Part shown: positions 1-6,056 of the stretch, piece by piece | How the letters are laid out: each line of letters begins with the position of its first letter | How positions within the stretch are numbered: position 1 is the stretch's first letter | Source: Oscillospiraceae bacterium | GTDB taxonomy: Bacteria; Bacillota; Clostridia; Oscillospirales; Ruminococcaceae | Direction: 5' to 3' | Length of the DNA stretch: 6,692 bases | Assembly: GCA_028694405.1 (NCBI GenBank) | Contig: JAQUTM010000126.1 | Coordinates: forward strand, 1-6,692 | Notes under the pieces: model-generated | The model's input: only the letters and a program-made list of their open reading frames with translations | Database searches by the model: none | Told to the model about the DNA's origin: nothing | Program-made: the position numbers and the translations under genes

Positions 1-422
1 AACCACGCCGAAAGCCCGGGACAGCTTTTTACCGGCACTGTGGCTATAATTGCATCGGCATGGCGGTGCGTAAGGCACCGAGCCGTGCAATTTTCCAAAA
101 GAGATAACAACGTTTTTTCATCTATATTTTCGCTGCCCACTGCGGGATAAATCACAAAAGTTTTTTGCGGCATATCCTGTGGTATTTGGGGACGCAGGCT
201 GCCGCACAGAACCGTACGCGCATTAAGCGGCACAGCAGGTACCGCACAAAGCAGACACTTGCCCTCAAACACACCCCATATTTCTCCGCTCATAAAGCAA
301 GAGGTCAATTCCTCGCTGCACACCCATTCAAAATCCTTTGGCGCCTGTGCATATAGGCGACACAACGCTTCAATATCCGGCATTATCAAACGCCTGATTA
401 CACACGCTCCGCTTTGCATCAT
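1..422 (-). CDS. GNAT-like N-acetyltransferase, N-terminal part (3' end off the window)
   Basis: An open frame reads leftward from ATG at 422 to base 1 without a stop, giving 140 complete codons. The start is supported by AAGGAG at 435-430, seven bases upstream; a second ATG follows immediately as codon 2. The N-terminus (VIRRLIMPDIEALCRLY, residues 8-24) has the look of the first strand and helix of GNAT acetyltransferases. Residues 104-140 (an amphipathic helix, then the strand DAIIATVPV, then CPGLSAW) resemble the acetyl-CoA-binding half, which normally continues into a Y/F-x-x-x-GF element beyond the edge. The usual Q/R-x-x-G-x-G/A pyrophosphate loop is not clear; the nearest match is AVGSENIDEKTL. 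Ten cysteines fall in 140 residues, which is high. By hand count GC is about 50%, richer than the neighbouring genes. Family assignment is by eye; the substrate is unknown. Another fold cannot be excluded. Confidence 0.55.
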   Translation of the reverse strand, partial: MMQSGACVIRRLIMPDIEALCRLYAQAPKDFEWVCSEELTSCFMSGEIWGVFEGKCLLCAVPAVPLNARTVLCGSLRPQIPQDMPQKTFVIYPAVGSENIDEKTLLSLLENCTARCLTHRHADAIIATVPVKSCPGLSAW

Positions 423-443
423 GTTGTCACTCCTTTCGGGCTG

Positions 444-482
444 ATAAAAGGGTATCTCCTATTTTAAGAGATACCCTTTTAT
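444..482. terminator. Perfect 15-bp hairpin, bidirectional terminator or attenuator
   Basis: Bases 444-458 pair perfectly with 468-482 around a 9-base loop. The stem holds GGGTATCTC/GAGATACCC and flanking A/T runs on both sides, so either strand would end in a short U-rich tract (TTTTAT). On the minus strand it lies between the CNNM transporter gene and the GNAT-like gene, only 21 bases ahead of the GNAT start. I see no convincing promoter between the hairpin and the start. It may therefore end CNNM transcripts, or act as an attenuator through which some transcripts continue. Confidence 0.65.
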
Positions 483-517
483 ATCTATGTGACAACAAGC
501 TTTTTTATGCTAAATGC

Positions 518-546
518 AAAAAACAAAGAATTTTACTTTGTTTTTT
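518..546 (-). terminator. AT-rich hairpin after the CNNM gene
   Basis: Bases 518-528 pair with 536-546 (AAAAAACAAAG with CTTTGTTTTTT) around a 7-base loop, starting 12 bases past the CNNM stop on the minus strand and ending in six U residues in that direction. The stem has few G-C pairs, so it would be a weak intrinsic terminator. The stronger hairpin at 444-482 follows. Confidence 0.4.
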
Positions 547-557
547 TTACAGCAGCT

Positions 558-1823
558 TTATTTGTGTTTTCCCTCTTTTTGGGGAAGTATTACGGTTACA
601 TGCAGCTTTAAAATGCGCTGTTCATCTACCTTTGCAACAGTAAACCTCAAGGCGGGCGTTTCAAAGCTCTCACCCGTTTGGGGTATGTGTCCTAAAACCT
701 CTAAGGTAAATCCCGCCACTGTAGCCGCGTCGGTTGCAGGCAGCGGGGTATTTTCGGCAAGCTGCTCATACAGCTCCTCTACGGGCATTTCACCGCTTAC
801 TTCGTACACATTCTCGCCTACAGGTAAAATTAAACTTGTAACCTCTTCATGCTCATCCCAAATTTCACCTACCAGCTCTTCCAAAATATCCTCTAATGTA
901 ACCAAGCCTAAAGTGCCGCCGTATTGGTCGGTAACAATAGCCATATGCAGTTTTTTATGTTGCAGTTCCGTCATCAGCTCATCAATATGCTTTTTAGGCG
1001 GAATATACAAACATTTTTGCAGCTGTGTCTCCATAGAAAAATCTCCGTTTGTAATAACGGCTGCAAAAAAATCTTTTTGGTTTACTACGCCAATAATATT
1101 ATCAATGGTTTTATCATACACAGGGATGCGCGAAAAATTTTGTTCTAAAAACATCTGCAAAATTTCTTCTTTGTCTGCCCCTTTTTCCACTGCAAATATA
1201 TCTACCCGAGGAGTTAAAATTTCATCTGCTACAATGTCTCCAAACTCTAGGGCGCTTTGTAAAAGGGCGCTTTGGTCCTCTTCTATTACGCCTTCATCTT
1301 CAATTTCCTCAATAATAACGCGCAGCTCTTCCTCGGTCACGCTGGGGTCACTGATGCTGGGACTGTGTAAAATCAGCTTTTTCAAAAATTCCAGTGCGGC
1401 AGAAACAGGCCTTAACACAGCTTTTAAAAAGCTGATTGGCCCGCTTACGGCTTTTATAATTTTTTCACTGTTTGCATTTGCAAAGCTTTTGGGAATTACC
1501 TCGCCAAATACAATAATTAAAATGGTAACCAGCAAGGTGGCAACACCTACACCGCCCGCTGCAAAAAGCTTTGTACAAACTACCGTTGCAATACTGGCAG
1601 TTAAAGTGTTTACCACATTGTTTCCGATAAGCAATGTGTTTAAACTGGTATTGTAATTTTCAATTAAGCGCAAAGCGCGAGCAGCAGATTTATCCCCTTG
1701 CTCGCTTTGTGTTTTAAGCCGTATACGGTTTGCCCCTGTAAGAGCAGTTTCGCCGGCAGAAAAAAGTGCAGAAAGAATAAACAACAAAAGAAAAGTTAAA
1801 ACAGTTGTTAGCGTACTTTGCAA
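558..1823 (-). CDS. CNNM/HlyC (CorC)-family divalent-cation transporter
   Basis: This is a membrane transporter of the DUF21-CBS-CorC_HlyC family, known for Mg2+ (or Co2+) transport, though many members are still labelled hemolysin. Numbering from the chosen start, a first transmembrane segment carries the AGETAL signature (residues 23-28). More hydrophobic segments follow to about 130, including IGNNVVN (66-72) and FGEVIPKS (106-113), all typical of DUF21. A linker with TEEELRVIIEE and ILTPRVDI leads into a CBS pair at about 205-315 that ends in YGGTLGLVTLEDILEELVGE. The C-terminal CorC_HlyC domain (about 330-415) has VYEVSGEMPVEEL and TVAGFTLEVLGHIP. At 421 residues it is full length. The start chosen is TTG at 1823, because AGGAG at 1835-1831 sits seven bases upstream; the upstream in-frame TTG at 1838 would place that site inside the coding region. 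It is transcribed divergently from the AI-2E gene. Confidence 0.93.
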   Translation of the reverse strand: MQSTLTTVLTFLLLFILSALFSAGETALTGANRIRLKTQSEQGDKSAARALRLIENYNTSLNTLLIGNNVVNTLTASIATVVCTKLFAAGGVGVATLLVTILIIVFGEVIPKSFANANSEKIIKAVSGPISFLKAVLRPVSAALEFLKKLILHSPSISDPSVTEEELRVIIEEIEDEGVIEEDQSALLQSALEFGDIVADEILTPRVDIFAVEKGADKEEILQMFLEQNFSRIPVYDKTIDNIIGVVNQKDFFAAVITNGDFSMETQLQKCLYIPPKKHIDELMTELQHKKLHMAIVTDQYGGTLGLVTLEDILEELVGEIWDEHEEVTSLILPVGENVYEVSGEMPVEELYEQLAENTPLPATDAATVAGFTLEVLGHIPQTGESFETPALRFTVAKVDEQRILKLHVTVILPQKEGKHK

Positions 1824-1879
1824 AAAAACACTCCTCAAAATACAATTTAAAACGTTATGTATAAAATGTATTAAATAGT

Positions 1880-1894
1880 ATACATCAAATGTAT
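1880..1894. promoter_or_regulatory. Operator-like palindrome at the CNNM transcription start
   Basis: On the minus strand the bases read ATACAT-TTG-ATGTAT, a perfect inverted repeat with a 3-base centre, covering the predicted first transcribed bases of the CNNM gene. The half-site ATGTAT occurs twice more downstream in the leader (plus-strand 1857-1862 and 1866-1871). Position and symmetry suit a repressor site, but the regulator is unknown and AT-rich DNA yields such repeats by chance. Confidence 0.35.
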
Positions 1895-1901
1895 CTCCTT
1901 T

Positions 1902-1930
1902 ATATTATCTAAAAAAAGATAAAATGTAAA
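1902..1930 (-). promoter_or_regulatory. Sigma-A-type promoter for the CNNM gene
   Basis: On the minus strand TTTACA (1930-1925) is followed after 17 bases by TAATAT (1907-1902), both close to consensus with ideal spacing. The start would fall near 1895, giving a leader of about 70 bases before the TTG codon. The spacer holds another inverted repeat, TTATCT-N6-AGATAA (1905-1922). Confidence 0.6.
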
Positions 1931-1975
1931 CAAATTCCTTTCCTGTTACATTTCTCCTCTGCGATAGATAAGGAC

Positions 1976-2004
1976 TGGTTTTTTCACCTTGGTTCGTATA
2001 TAAT
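1976..2004 (+). promoter_or_regulatory. Probable promoter for the AI-2E/lipoprotein/PAP2 operon
   Basis: A perfect TATAAT lies at 1999-2004. The -35 position, about 17 bases upstream, reads only TGGTTT (1976-1981), so an activator or weak basal activity is possible. The predicted leader of about 50 bases contains the palindrome TGCTTTAAAGCA (2024-2035), which can also form GTTTGC/GCAAAC pairing (2017-2022 with 2033-2038). Confidence 0.45.
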
Positions 2005-2059
2005 AAAAAAGATAAAGTTTGCCTGCTTTAAAGCAAACATACAGAGAGGACGGCTGCCT

Positions 2060-3229
2060 ATGAAGGAACCACACAGTACACACGAGCAATTAAAACTATT
2101 TACTACGCGTATTTTAGCCAATACGATTGTTGTATGTGCAGGTATTACTTTTTATATGGCACTTGCCAACTTTAACATACTTCACGAAAAACTGCGGATT
2201 GTTACGACAATCGTTTCTCCTTTTACCGCAGGCTTGGTTTTAGCTTATTTGCTAAACAGCCCCACCTTGTATTTTGAAGAAACTCTGTTTAAAAAGCTGC
2301 GGCACAAACATTTAATCAGCATTTTTTTAAGTTATATTCTGGCGCTTATTACCGTTATTACACTTTTGGGCTTAATTATCCCGCAAATTGCCCAAAGTAT
2401 ATCTGTGGTGTTTGCACGGGTGCCCGACTATTTGGAAAACGTAAACCAAATTGTACTGTACCTTACCAGCACCTTTAATATTGATACCGAGGAGGCACAG
2501 CAGCTGGCTGTAAGCTGGAAAGATTTAATTACCCAAATTACCGCTTGGGTACAGAGCGTTATTCCCCAATTACTTGGCTTTTCTATCTCTGTGGGTAACA
2601 CAATAATAAACGGCTTTGTCGCTTTTATTACTTCGCTCTATCTGCTTATTGATAAAGACCGCTTGCTGCGTCAAGCCCGAAAAGGCGTCTATGCACTTTT
2701 GCCGTTAAACAAGGCAAATAGGCTACTTGAGGTTGCAAACATTTCCAACCGCATTTTTAACCGCTTTATTGTGGGTAAACTGCTGGATAGCCTAATTATC
2801 GGCATTATCTGCTTTGTGGGTATGTCCATCTTCCGTTTTCCCTATGCAATGCTCATCAGCGTTATTGTGGGCGTTACCAATATTATACCTTTTTTCGGTC
2901 CTTTTATCGGTGCCATTCCAAGCGTGCTCATACTCCTTATGGTGTCGCCGTGGAAAGCGTTGGGCTTTGTATTTTTTGTATTGGCCCTACAGCAATTTGA
3001 CGGTAATATTTTAGGTCCAAAAATTTTAGGAAACTCTACCGGGCTTTCACCTATTTGGGTGTTAATGGCCATTGTTATCAGCGGTGGCCTGTTTGGGTTT
3101 GTAGGTATGGTTATCGGTGTACCTACTTTTGCCGTTATTTACAAATTTACCGCCGAATATATCAATTCTCGCCTCGCCAAAAAAAATATTGACGAAGAAG
3201 GAAAACCTTTGGAGGCAAAAGACGAATGA
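2060..3229 (+). CDS. AI-2E family transporter (UPF0118/PerM type)
   Basis: A 389-residue multi-pass membrane protein of the AI-2E transporter family. Characterised members include TqsA, linked to autoinducer-2 export, and others reported as Na+/H+ antiporters; the substrate here is unknown. Hydrophobic segments lie at about 20-40, 47-66, 85-110, 170-198, 240-258, 262-294, 300-312 and 330-362. Family signatures are clear: FIVGKLLDSLIIGIICF (236-252), VTNIIPFFGPFIGAIPS (272-288), QQFDGNILGPKILGNSTGLS (311-330) and GGLFGFVGMVIGVP (342-355). A long extramembrane stretch at about 110-165 is usual for the family. The length is typical and the C-terminus is charged. The ATG has AGGA at 2047-2050, nine bases away. 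Its stop overlaps the start of the lipoprotein gene, so it heads a probable three-gene operon. Confidence 0.93.
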   Translation: MKEPHSTHEQLKLFTTRILANTIVVCAGITFYMALANFNILHEKLRIVTTIVSPFTAGLVLAYLLNSPTLYFEETLFKKLRHKHLISIFLSYILALITVITLLGLIIPQIAQSISVVFARVPDYLENVNQIVLYLTSTFNIDTEEAQQLAVSWKDLITQITAWVQSVIPQLLGFSISVGNTIINGFVAFITSLYLLIDKDRLLRQARKGVYALLPLNKANRLLEVANISNRIFNRFIVGKLLDSLIIGIICFVGMSIFRFPYAMLISVIVGVTNIIPFFGPFIGAIPSVLILLMVSPWKALGFVFFVLALQQFDGNILGPKILGNSTGLSPIWVLMAIVISGGLFGFVGMVIGVPTFAVIYKFTAEYINSRLAKKNIDEEGKPLEAKDE

Positions 3230-3705
3230 AACAACCAATACGTTTTTTACAAAAATTTTCAGCTTGCATATTACTAATTGCCTTAGCCGCCGGTTGCACT
3301 GTTTTAATTAAAGATACCCTAGACGCTCGCTCTCCCGAAAACAGCCTGCCTATTATTAACGTACAGTGTGGGTACGACTTGCAAAATGTACAGCGCGCAG
3401 GCTTTACTTGGAACTTTATTACTGCCAAAAACAAGGTATGGCCCAGTGAAGAACCTCCCGGTCTGCCCTTGGTTATCAGCACCGTACAGCCCAGCAGCCC
3501 TATTGTAATTTCATTTAGTGATGAAAGCGGATTGGAAAGTGTAAAGGTAAGCCGTTCCGAAGGCGTAGGCGCCGCCGAATATGTTGTGCAAACGGGAGAT
3601 TTACGCAGCCCTACCACAGAGGGCGTTTACACCTACCGCATTGACGCAAAATTTAAAAAAGGCGAAATCACCTATTTCTTTCGCGTAGACGTTTTAGCGC
3701 AATAG
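3226..3705 (+). CDS. Small lipoprotein of unknown function
   Basis: I do not recognise this protein. It has a lipoprotein signal peptide: a basic N-terminus (residues 1-10), a hydrophobic core (11-22) and a lipobox LAAGC ending at Cys24, which would be lipidated after signal peptidase II cleavage. The mature part of about 136 residues looks beta-rich. Residues 92-108 (PIVISFSDESGLESVKV) and 133-156 (a GVYTYR strand, a KKGE turn, then ITYFFRVDV) suggest an immunoglobulin-like or similar sandwich; this is inference. One mature cysteine besides Cys24 is seen (Cys48). The start overlaps the AI-2E stop as ATGA, with GGAGG at 3211-3215 ten bases upstream, so translation is probably coupled. It is expected on the outer face of the membrane and may work with the AI-2E protein or the following PAP2 phosphatase. 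Confidence 0.8.
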   Translation: MKQPIRFLQKFSACILLIALAAGCTVLIKDTLDARSPENSLPIINVQCGYDLQNVQRAGFTWNFITAKNKVWPSEEPPGLPLVISTVQPSSPIVISFSDESGLESVKVSRSEGVGAAEYVVQTGDLRSPTTEGVYTYRIDAKFKKGEITYFFRVDVLAQ

Positions 3706-3731
3706 TTTTTTCTGAAAATTTAGAGGTTGGT

Positions 3732-4631
3732 ATGAAAAGCTTAACAAAAAAACAAAAAAACTTGCAAGCCGTATTTATTTTTGTAACAGGGTTTATTATC
3801 TCCTGTGCTTTATTGGCAGTTGCCGCTAAATATGATTTGGAAATCAACCACAAACTATATAATCCTACGCACTTGTTGGCCATGTTTGCAGAATTTTTTG
3901 GGTTTTGGCCTCTGTATCTGCCCGCTGCTCTTTTTGGGTTTTCTTTAGCGGCAAATGTCACTTATAAACCTGTTGTACGCTGGTTGGGCCGTCTGCTGAT
4001 TGTGCTTACCTTTGGCGGCTTATTTTACGCCGCAGTACATTACGCGCAAAAGCGAAATGTTCTGGTCAGCTTTACCCCATTGTATGCCATCTTACTTTCA
4101 CTAGCTGTAAGTGCGGCGCTGTGTGCACTGCCTTTGCTGGTGCGTATTGATATAAGTGTAGCTATTCGCTTGCGCTTTATGGGGCTTTTTGGCCTTTGTT
4201 ATATGGCGGCAGATAACATTGTGATTAACATTATAAAAATGATAGTAGGCCGCGCGCGTTATGATGATATGCTTTTAGCCGACGGCTTTGAAAGCTTTAG
4301 TATGTGGTATAAAATAGGCGGGACCGGCGGCACATCTTTACCTAGCGGCCACACTGCTGCCGCCACGGGTATTTTATTGTTATTACTGCTGTGTTCCCTT
4401 TTTAAAAGCTGCGAGGGAGAAGAAAAAAACTGGGCATTTGTAGCCTACGCTTACATTACTTTGGTGGCCATAGGACGTATTATGATGGGGCGCCACTTTT
4501 TAAGCGATACCGTAATTGCCACGGTAATTATGAGTGTGGTTTTTTTTCTTATGACGCACAATGCAGTCTATGACAAAGCGTTGCAAAAAGCACTGGCACA
4601 GGCGCAAAAGGTAAATCCTTCTCCTAAGTAA
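3732..4631 (+). CDS. PAP2-family membrane phosphatase
   Basis: An integral membrane phosphatase of the PAP2 superfamily, which removes phosphate from lipid phosphates or pyrophosphates such as phosphatidate or undecaprenyl pyrophosphate; the substrate here is not known. Hydrophobic segments are visible at about 13-32, 55-75, 84-104, 114-136, 148-168, 209-222, 236-248 and 260-275. The three active-site motifs are in order: C1 K169-x6-R176, C2 PSGH (204-207) with catalytic His207, and C3 R249-x5-H255-x3-D259, whose usual leading Ser is Gly248. In C1 the residue after Arg176 is Tyr rather than the common Pro. At 299 residues it is longer than minimal PAP2 proteins owing to its N-terminal membrane region. 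GAGG at 3723-3726 supports the ATG. It lies 26 bases after the lipoprotein gene with no hairpin between them, and ends the operon. Confidence 0.88.
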   Translation: MKSLTKKQKNLQAVFIFVTGFIISCALLAVAAKYDLEINHKLYNPTHLLAMFAEFFGFWPLYLPAALFGFSLAANVTYKPVVRWLGRLLIVLTFGGLFYAAVHYAQKRNVLVSFTPLYAILLSLAVSAALCALPLLVRIDISVAIRLRFMGLFGLCYMAADNIVINIIKMIVGRARYDDMLLADGFESFSMWYKIGGTGGTSLPSGHTAAATGILLLLLLCSLFKSCEGEEKNWAFVAYAYITLVAIGRIMMGRHFLSDTVIATVIMSVVFFLMTHNAVYDKALQKALAQAQKVNPSPK

Positions 4632-4641
4632 ATAAAACAAC

Positions 4642-4685
4642 AAAGGTGCAGCACGCAAGGTTTTACCCCCCGCAGCTGCACCTTT
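4642..4685. terminator. Bidirectional terminator between convergent genes
   Basis: AAAGGTGCAGC (4642-4652) pairs with GCTGCACCTTT (4675-4685), an 11-bp stem with a 22-base loop that may itself fold (GG..CC at 4659-4667). On the plus strand it is followed by ATTTTTTT, a strong tract ending the PAP2 operon. On the minus strand TTTGTTGTTTTATTT follows, so it can also end the small PLDNc-like gene. Confidence 0.85.
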
Positions 4686-4703
4686 ATTTTTTTGCAGTAT
4701 CGG

Positions 4704-4892
4704 CTACTTTTTTTTTGCGCGCCCTAAAAGCAGATAAAATATCCACGCAAAATTTATAAAAGCTACCAATAGCACCCAAGTACGATATTGTAAACGCTGT
4801 ACATTGCTGTTTTGCATAAGCACAGCCAAACAGGCCACGCGCCCTGCTATGTCTATCAATCCCACCAAGATAATTACGGTTGCAATTTCCAT
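4704..4892 (-). CDS. Small PLDNc-like (PLD nuclease N-terminal type) membrane protein
   Basis: A 62-residue membrane peptide with two hydrophobic segments (about 4-26 and 38-57) and a basic tail, GRAKKK. The second half, WVLLVAFINFAWIFYLLLGR (39-58), matches by eye the hallmark of short PLDNc-domain proteins: Trp at the membrane entry, an Asn-Phe, then Y-x3-GR at the exit. The common Gly-Pro in the middle is replaced by Ala-Trp. These stand-alone proteins contain no phospholipase catalytic part and their role is unknown. The ATG at 4892 has GGAG seven bases upstream; an alternative frame starting at 4905 would begin on that binding site and is less convincing. It is convergent with the PAP2 gene and divergent from deoD. 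Confidence 0.7.
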   Translation of the reverse strand: MEIATVIILVGLIDIAGRVACLAVLMQNSNVQRLQYRTWVLLVAFINFAWIFYLLLGRAKKK

Positions 4893-4922
4893 TTGTAAAC
4901 TCCATTTCGGTTTGTTTTAACC

Positions 4923-4951
4923 ATTATACACAAAATACTGTTTTTTTGAAA
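4923..4951 (-). promoter_or_regulatory. Possible promoter for the PLDNc-like gene
   Basis: On the minus strand a perfect TATAAT occupies 4928-4923, about 30 bases ahead of the start codon. The -35 position (4951-4946) reads TTTCAA, a poor match, so only the -10 element gives real support. Confidence 0.4.
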
Positions 4952-4968
4952 GAAATGCGTCGTACCCG

Positions 4969-4997
4969 TAGATAAATTTAACGTTTTCGTTTAAAAT
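4969..4997 (+). promoter_or_regulatory. Possible deoD promoter
   Basis: TAGATA (4969-4974) and TAAAAT (4992-4997) are 17 bases apart and fit sigma-A elements loosely. The start would lie near 5004, leaving a 30-base leader that contains the strong binding site TAGGAGG (5019-5025). An alternative -10, TATATT at 5009-5014, would leave almost no leader ahead of that site. Confidence 0.35.
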
Positions 4998-5033
4998 AGA
5001 CTTAACATTATATTTTTATAGGAGGATTTTTTT

Positions 5034-5738
5034 ATGAGTACACACATTGGCGCTGCAAAAGGCGATATTGCCGAAAGTATTTTACTGCCCGGTGACCCTT
5101 TGCGCGCAAAATATATCGCGGAAAAGTTTTTTGATAATCCCATTCAGTTTAACAACGTGCGGGGTATGCTGGGGTATACCGGCACTTATAAAGGCAAACG
5201 CGTTAGTACTATGGGCACAGGTATGGGTATCCCGTCCATCAGCATTTATGTAACCGAGTTGCTAAAAGAATATGGCTGCAAAAACTTGGTACGCGTTGGC
5301 ACCTGCGGCGGCTTGCTGCCCGAAATTGGTTTAAAAGACATTATTTTAGCCCAAGGCGCCTGCACAGATAACGCATTTTTAAATATTTTTCCGGGCCATT
5401 ACGCACCTATAGCAAACTTTGATTTATTGCGCACAGCCCACGACTTGGCGTGTCAGCGCAACATTAAAACTTACGTTGGCCTTGTAAAAAGCAGCGATAT
5501 GTTCTACTACGAAAACGTACCCGGCAGCGAATACTGGACGCAGTACGGCGTTATTGGCGTAGAGATGGAGGCCGCCGCCTTGTATACCATTGCCGCTAAG
5601 TATAAGGCTCGCGCCCTTGCCATTTGCAGCGTAAGTGACAGCGCCTTTATTGACCATGAGTTAACCGCCCTAGAGCGTGAACGAAACTTGGACAATATGC
5701 TTACGTTGGCTTTGGACACTGTTTTGGCCATAGACTAA
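5034..5738 (+). CDS. deoD: Purine nucleoside phosphorylase, DeoD type
   Basis: A cytoplasmic enzyme that splits purine (deoxy)ribonucleosides with phosphate to free base and (deoxy)ribose-1-phosphate, in purine salvage and nucleoside catabolism. The 234-residue length is typical of the hexameric DeoD family (PNP_UDP_1 domain). By comparison with remembered E. coli DeoD, the phosphate-binding residues are present: Gly20 and Arg24 in PGDPLR, Arg43 in NNVRGMLG, Arg87 in RVGTCG, with Thr90 where E. coli has Ser. His4 from the neighbouring subunit is present. The nucleoside site has GVEMEA (175-180, Met178 and Glu179 contacting ribose), and the base site has Asp202 in SVSDS and Arg215 in ALER, equivalent to catalytic Asp204 and Arg217. 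TAGGAGG lies eight bases before the ATG. It appears to be a single-gene unit closed by the hairpin at 5755. Confidence 0.96.
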   Translation: MSTHIGAAKGDIAESILLPGDPLRAKYIAEKFFDNPIQFNNVRGMLGYTGTYKGKRVSTMGTGMGIPSISIYVTELLKEYGCKNLVRVGTCGGLLPEIGLKDIILAQGACTDNAFLNIFPGHYAPIANFDLLRTAHDLACQRNIKTYVGLVKSSDMFYYENVPGSEYWTQYGVIGVEMEAAALYTIAAKYKARALAICSVSDSAFIDHELTALERERNLDNMLTLALDTVLAID

Positions 5739-5754
5739 ACTTATTTTGCTTATT

Positions 5755-5790
5755 AAACCGCTGTACTTTTTAAAGGGTACAGCGGTTTTT
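5755..5790 (+). terminator. deoD terminator
   Basis: AAACCGCTGTAC (5755-5766) pairs perfectly with GTACAGCGGTTT (5777-5788) around a 10-base loop and runs into TTTTTCTTT. It starts 16 bases after the deoD stop and is a textbook intrinsic terminator. Confidence 0.92.
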
Positions 5791-6028
5791 CTTTGTTGCA
5801 AAGGCTTAAAATTTTTGAAAGACACTTTTATTTTACTATGCTATTGCATCATTTTATTATTTTATAAGCTGTTTAAAATAAAAGGTACTTTTTGTTGCGG
5901 TTGAAGCACACTACCTATTGTATTTATTTTTGCGGATATTTAAAATTAGCACTTTTCACCAAAAACGTTTTTGAGCCGTGTACACTTTCACTATTTCGTA
6001 AAATTATAGAGAATTCTTCGTTTTTTCT
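5791..6028. other. AT-rich intergenic region with a 14-base palindrome
   Basis: No credible gene was found in this gap on either strand; the longest start-to-stop stretch I noticed is the nine-codon run from 5838, without a ribosome binding site. A perfect palindrome, CAAAAACGTTTTTG, lies at 5960-5973, about 56 bases ahead of the serC -35 element. A shorter one, GTGTACAC, follows at 5978-5985. These could be regulator sites for serC but nothing else supports it. Confidence 0.4.
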
Positions 6029-6056
6029 TTGACAAACTGGATTATCATACTATAAT
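6029..6056 (+). promoter_or_regulatory. Strong sigma-A promoter for serC
   Basis: TTGACA (6029-6034) and TATAAT (6051-6056) are both perfect consensus, separated by 16 bases. The start should lie near 6063, giving a leader of about 55 bases, too short for a T-box or SAM riboswitch. The leader can form a 7-bp stem, CACTTTA/TAAAGTG (6066-6072 with 6079-6085), at its very 5' end. Confidence 0.85.

Noticed and set aside
165..444. Two small plus-strand open frames of about 60 codons
   Set aside because: Both lie antisense to the GNAT-like frame, which has a good ribosome binding site and GNAT-like sequence; neither small frame resembles a known protein.
514..1656. A 380-codon open frame on the plus strand opposite the CNNM gene
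   Set aside because: It lies wholly antisense to a clearly recognisable CNNM protein, has a Ser/Thr/Ile-rich composition typical of a mirrored frame, no ribosome binding site and no recognisable domain.
1871..1885. Four-codon leader peptide (M-Y-T-I-stop) on the minus strand behind AAAGGAG
   Set aside because: The predicted transcription start near 1895 would put the binding site at or before the first base of the mRNA, and the same bases are better explained by the palindrome. Too short to support as a gene.
4684..4905. A 73-codon minus-strand frame overlapping the PLDNc-like gene
   Set aside because: Its ATG overlaps the ribosome binding site of the 62-codon frame and its product lacks the membrane-segment pattern that makes the latter convincing.
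5820..5870. Weak promoter-like pair (TTGAAA, then TATGCT) and a nine-codon open frame after the deoD terminator
   Set aside because: The -10 match is poor, there is no ribosome binding site, and such signals are expected by chance in AT-rich DNA.
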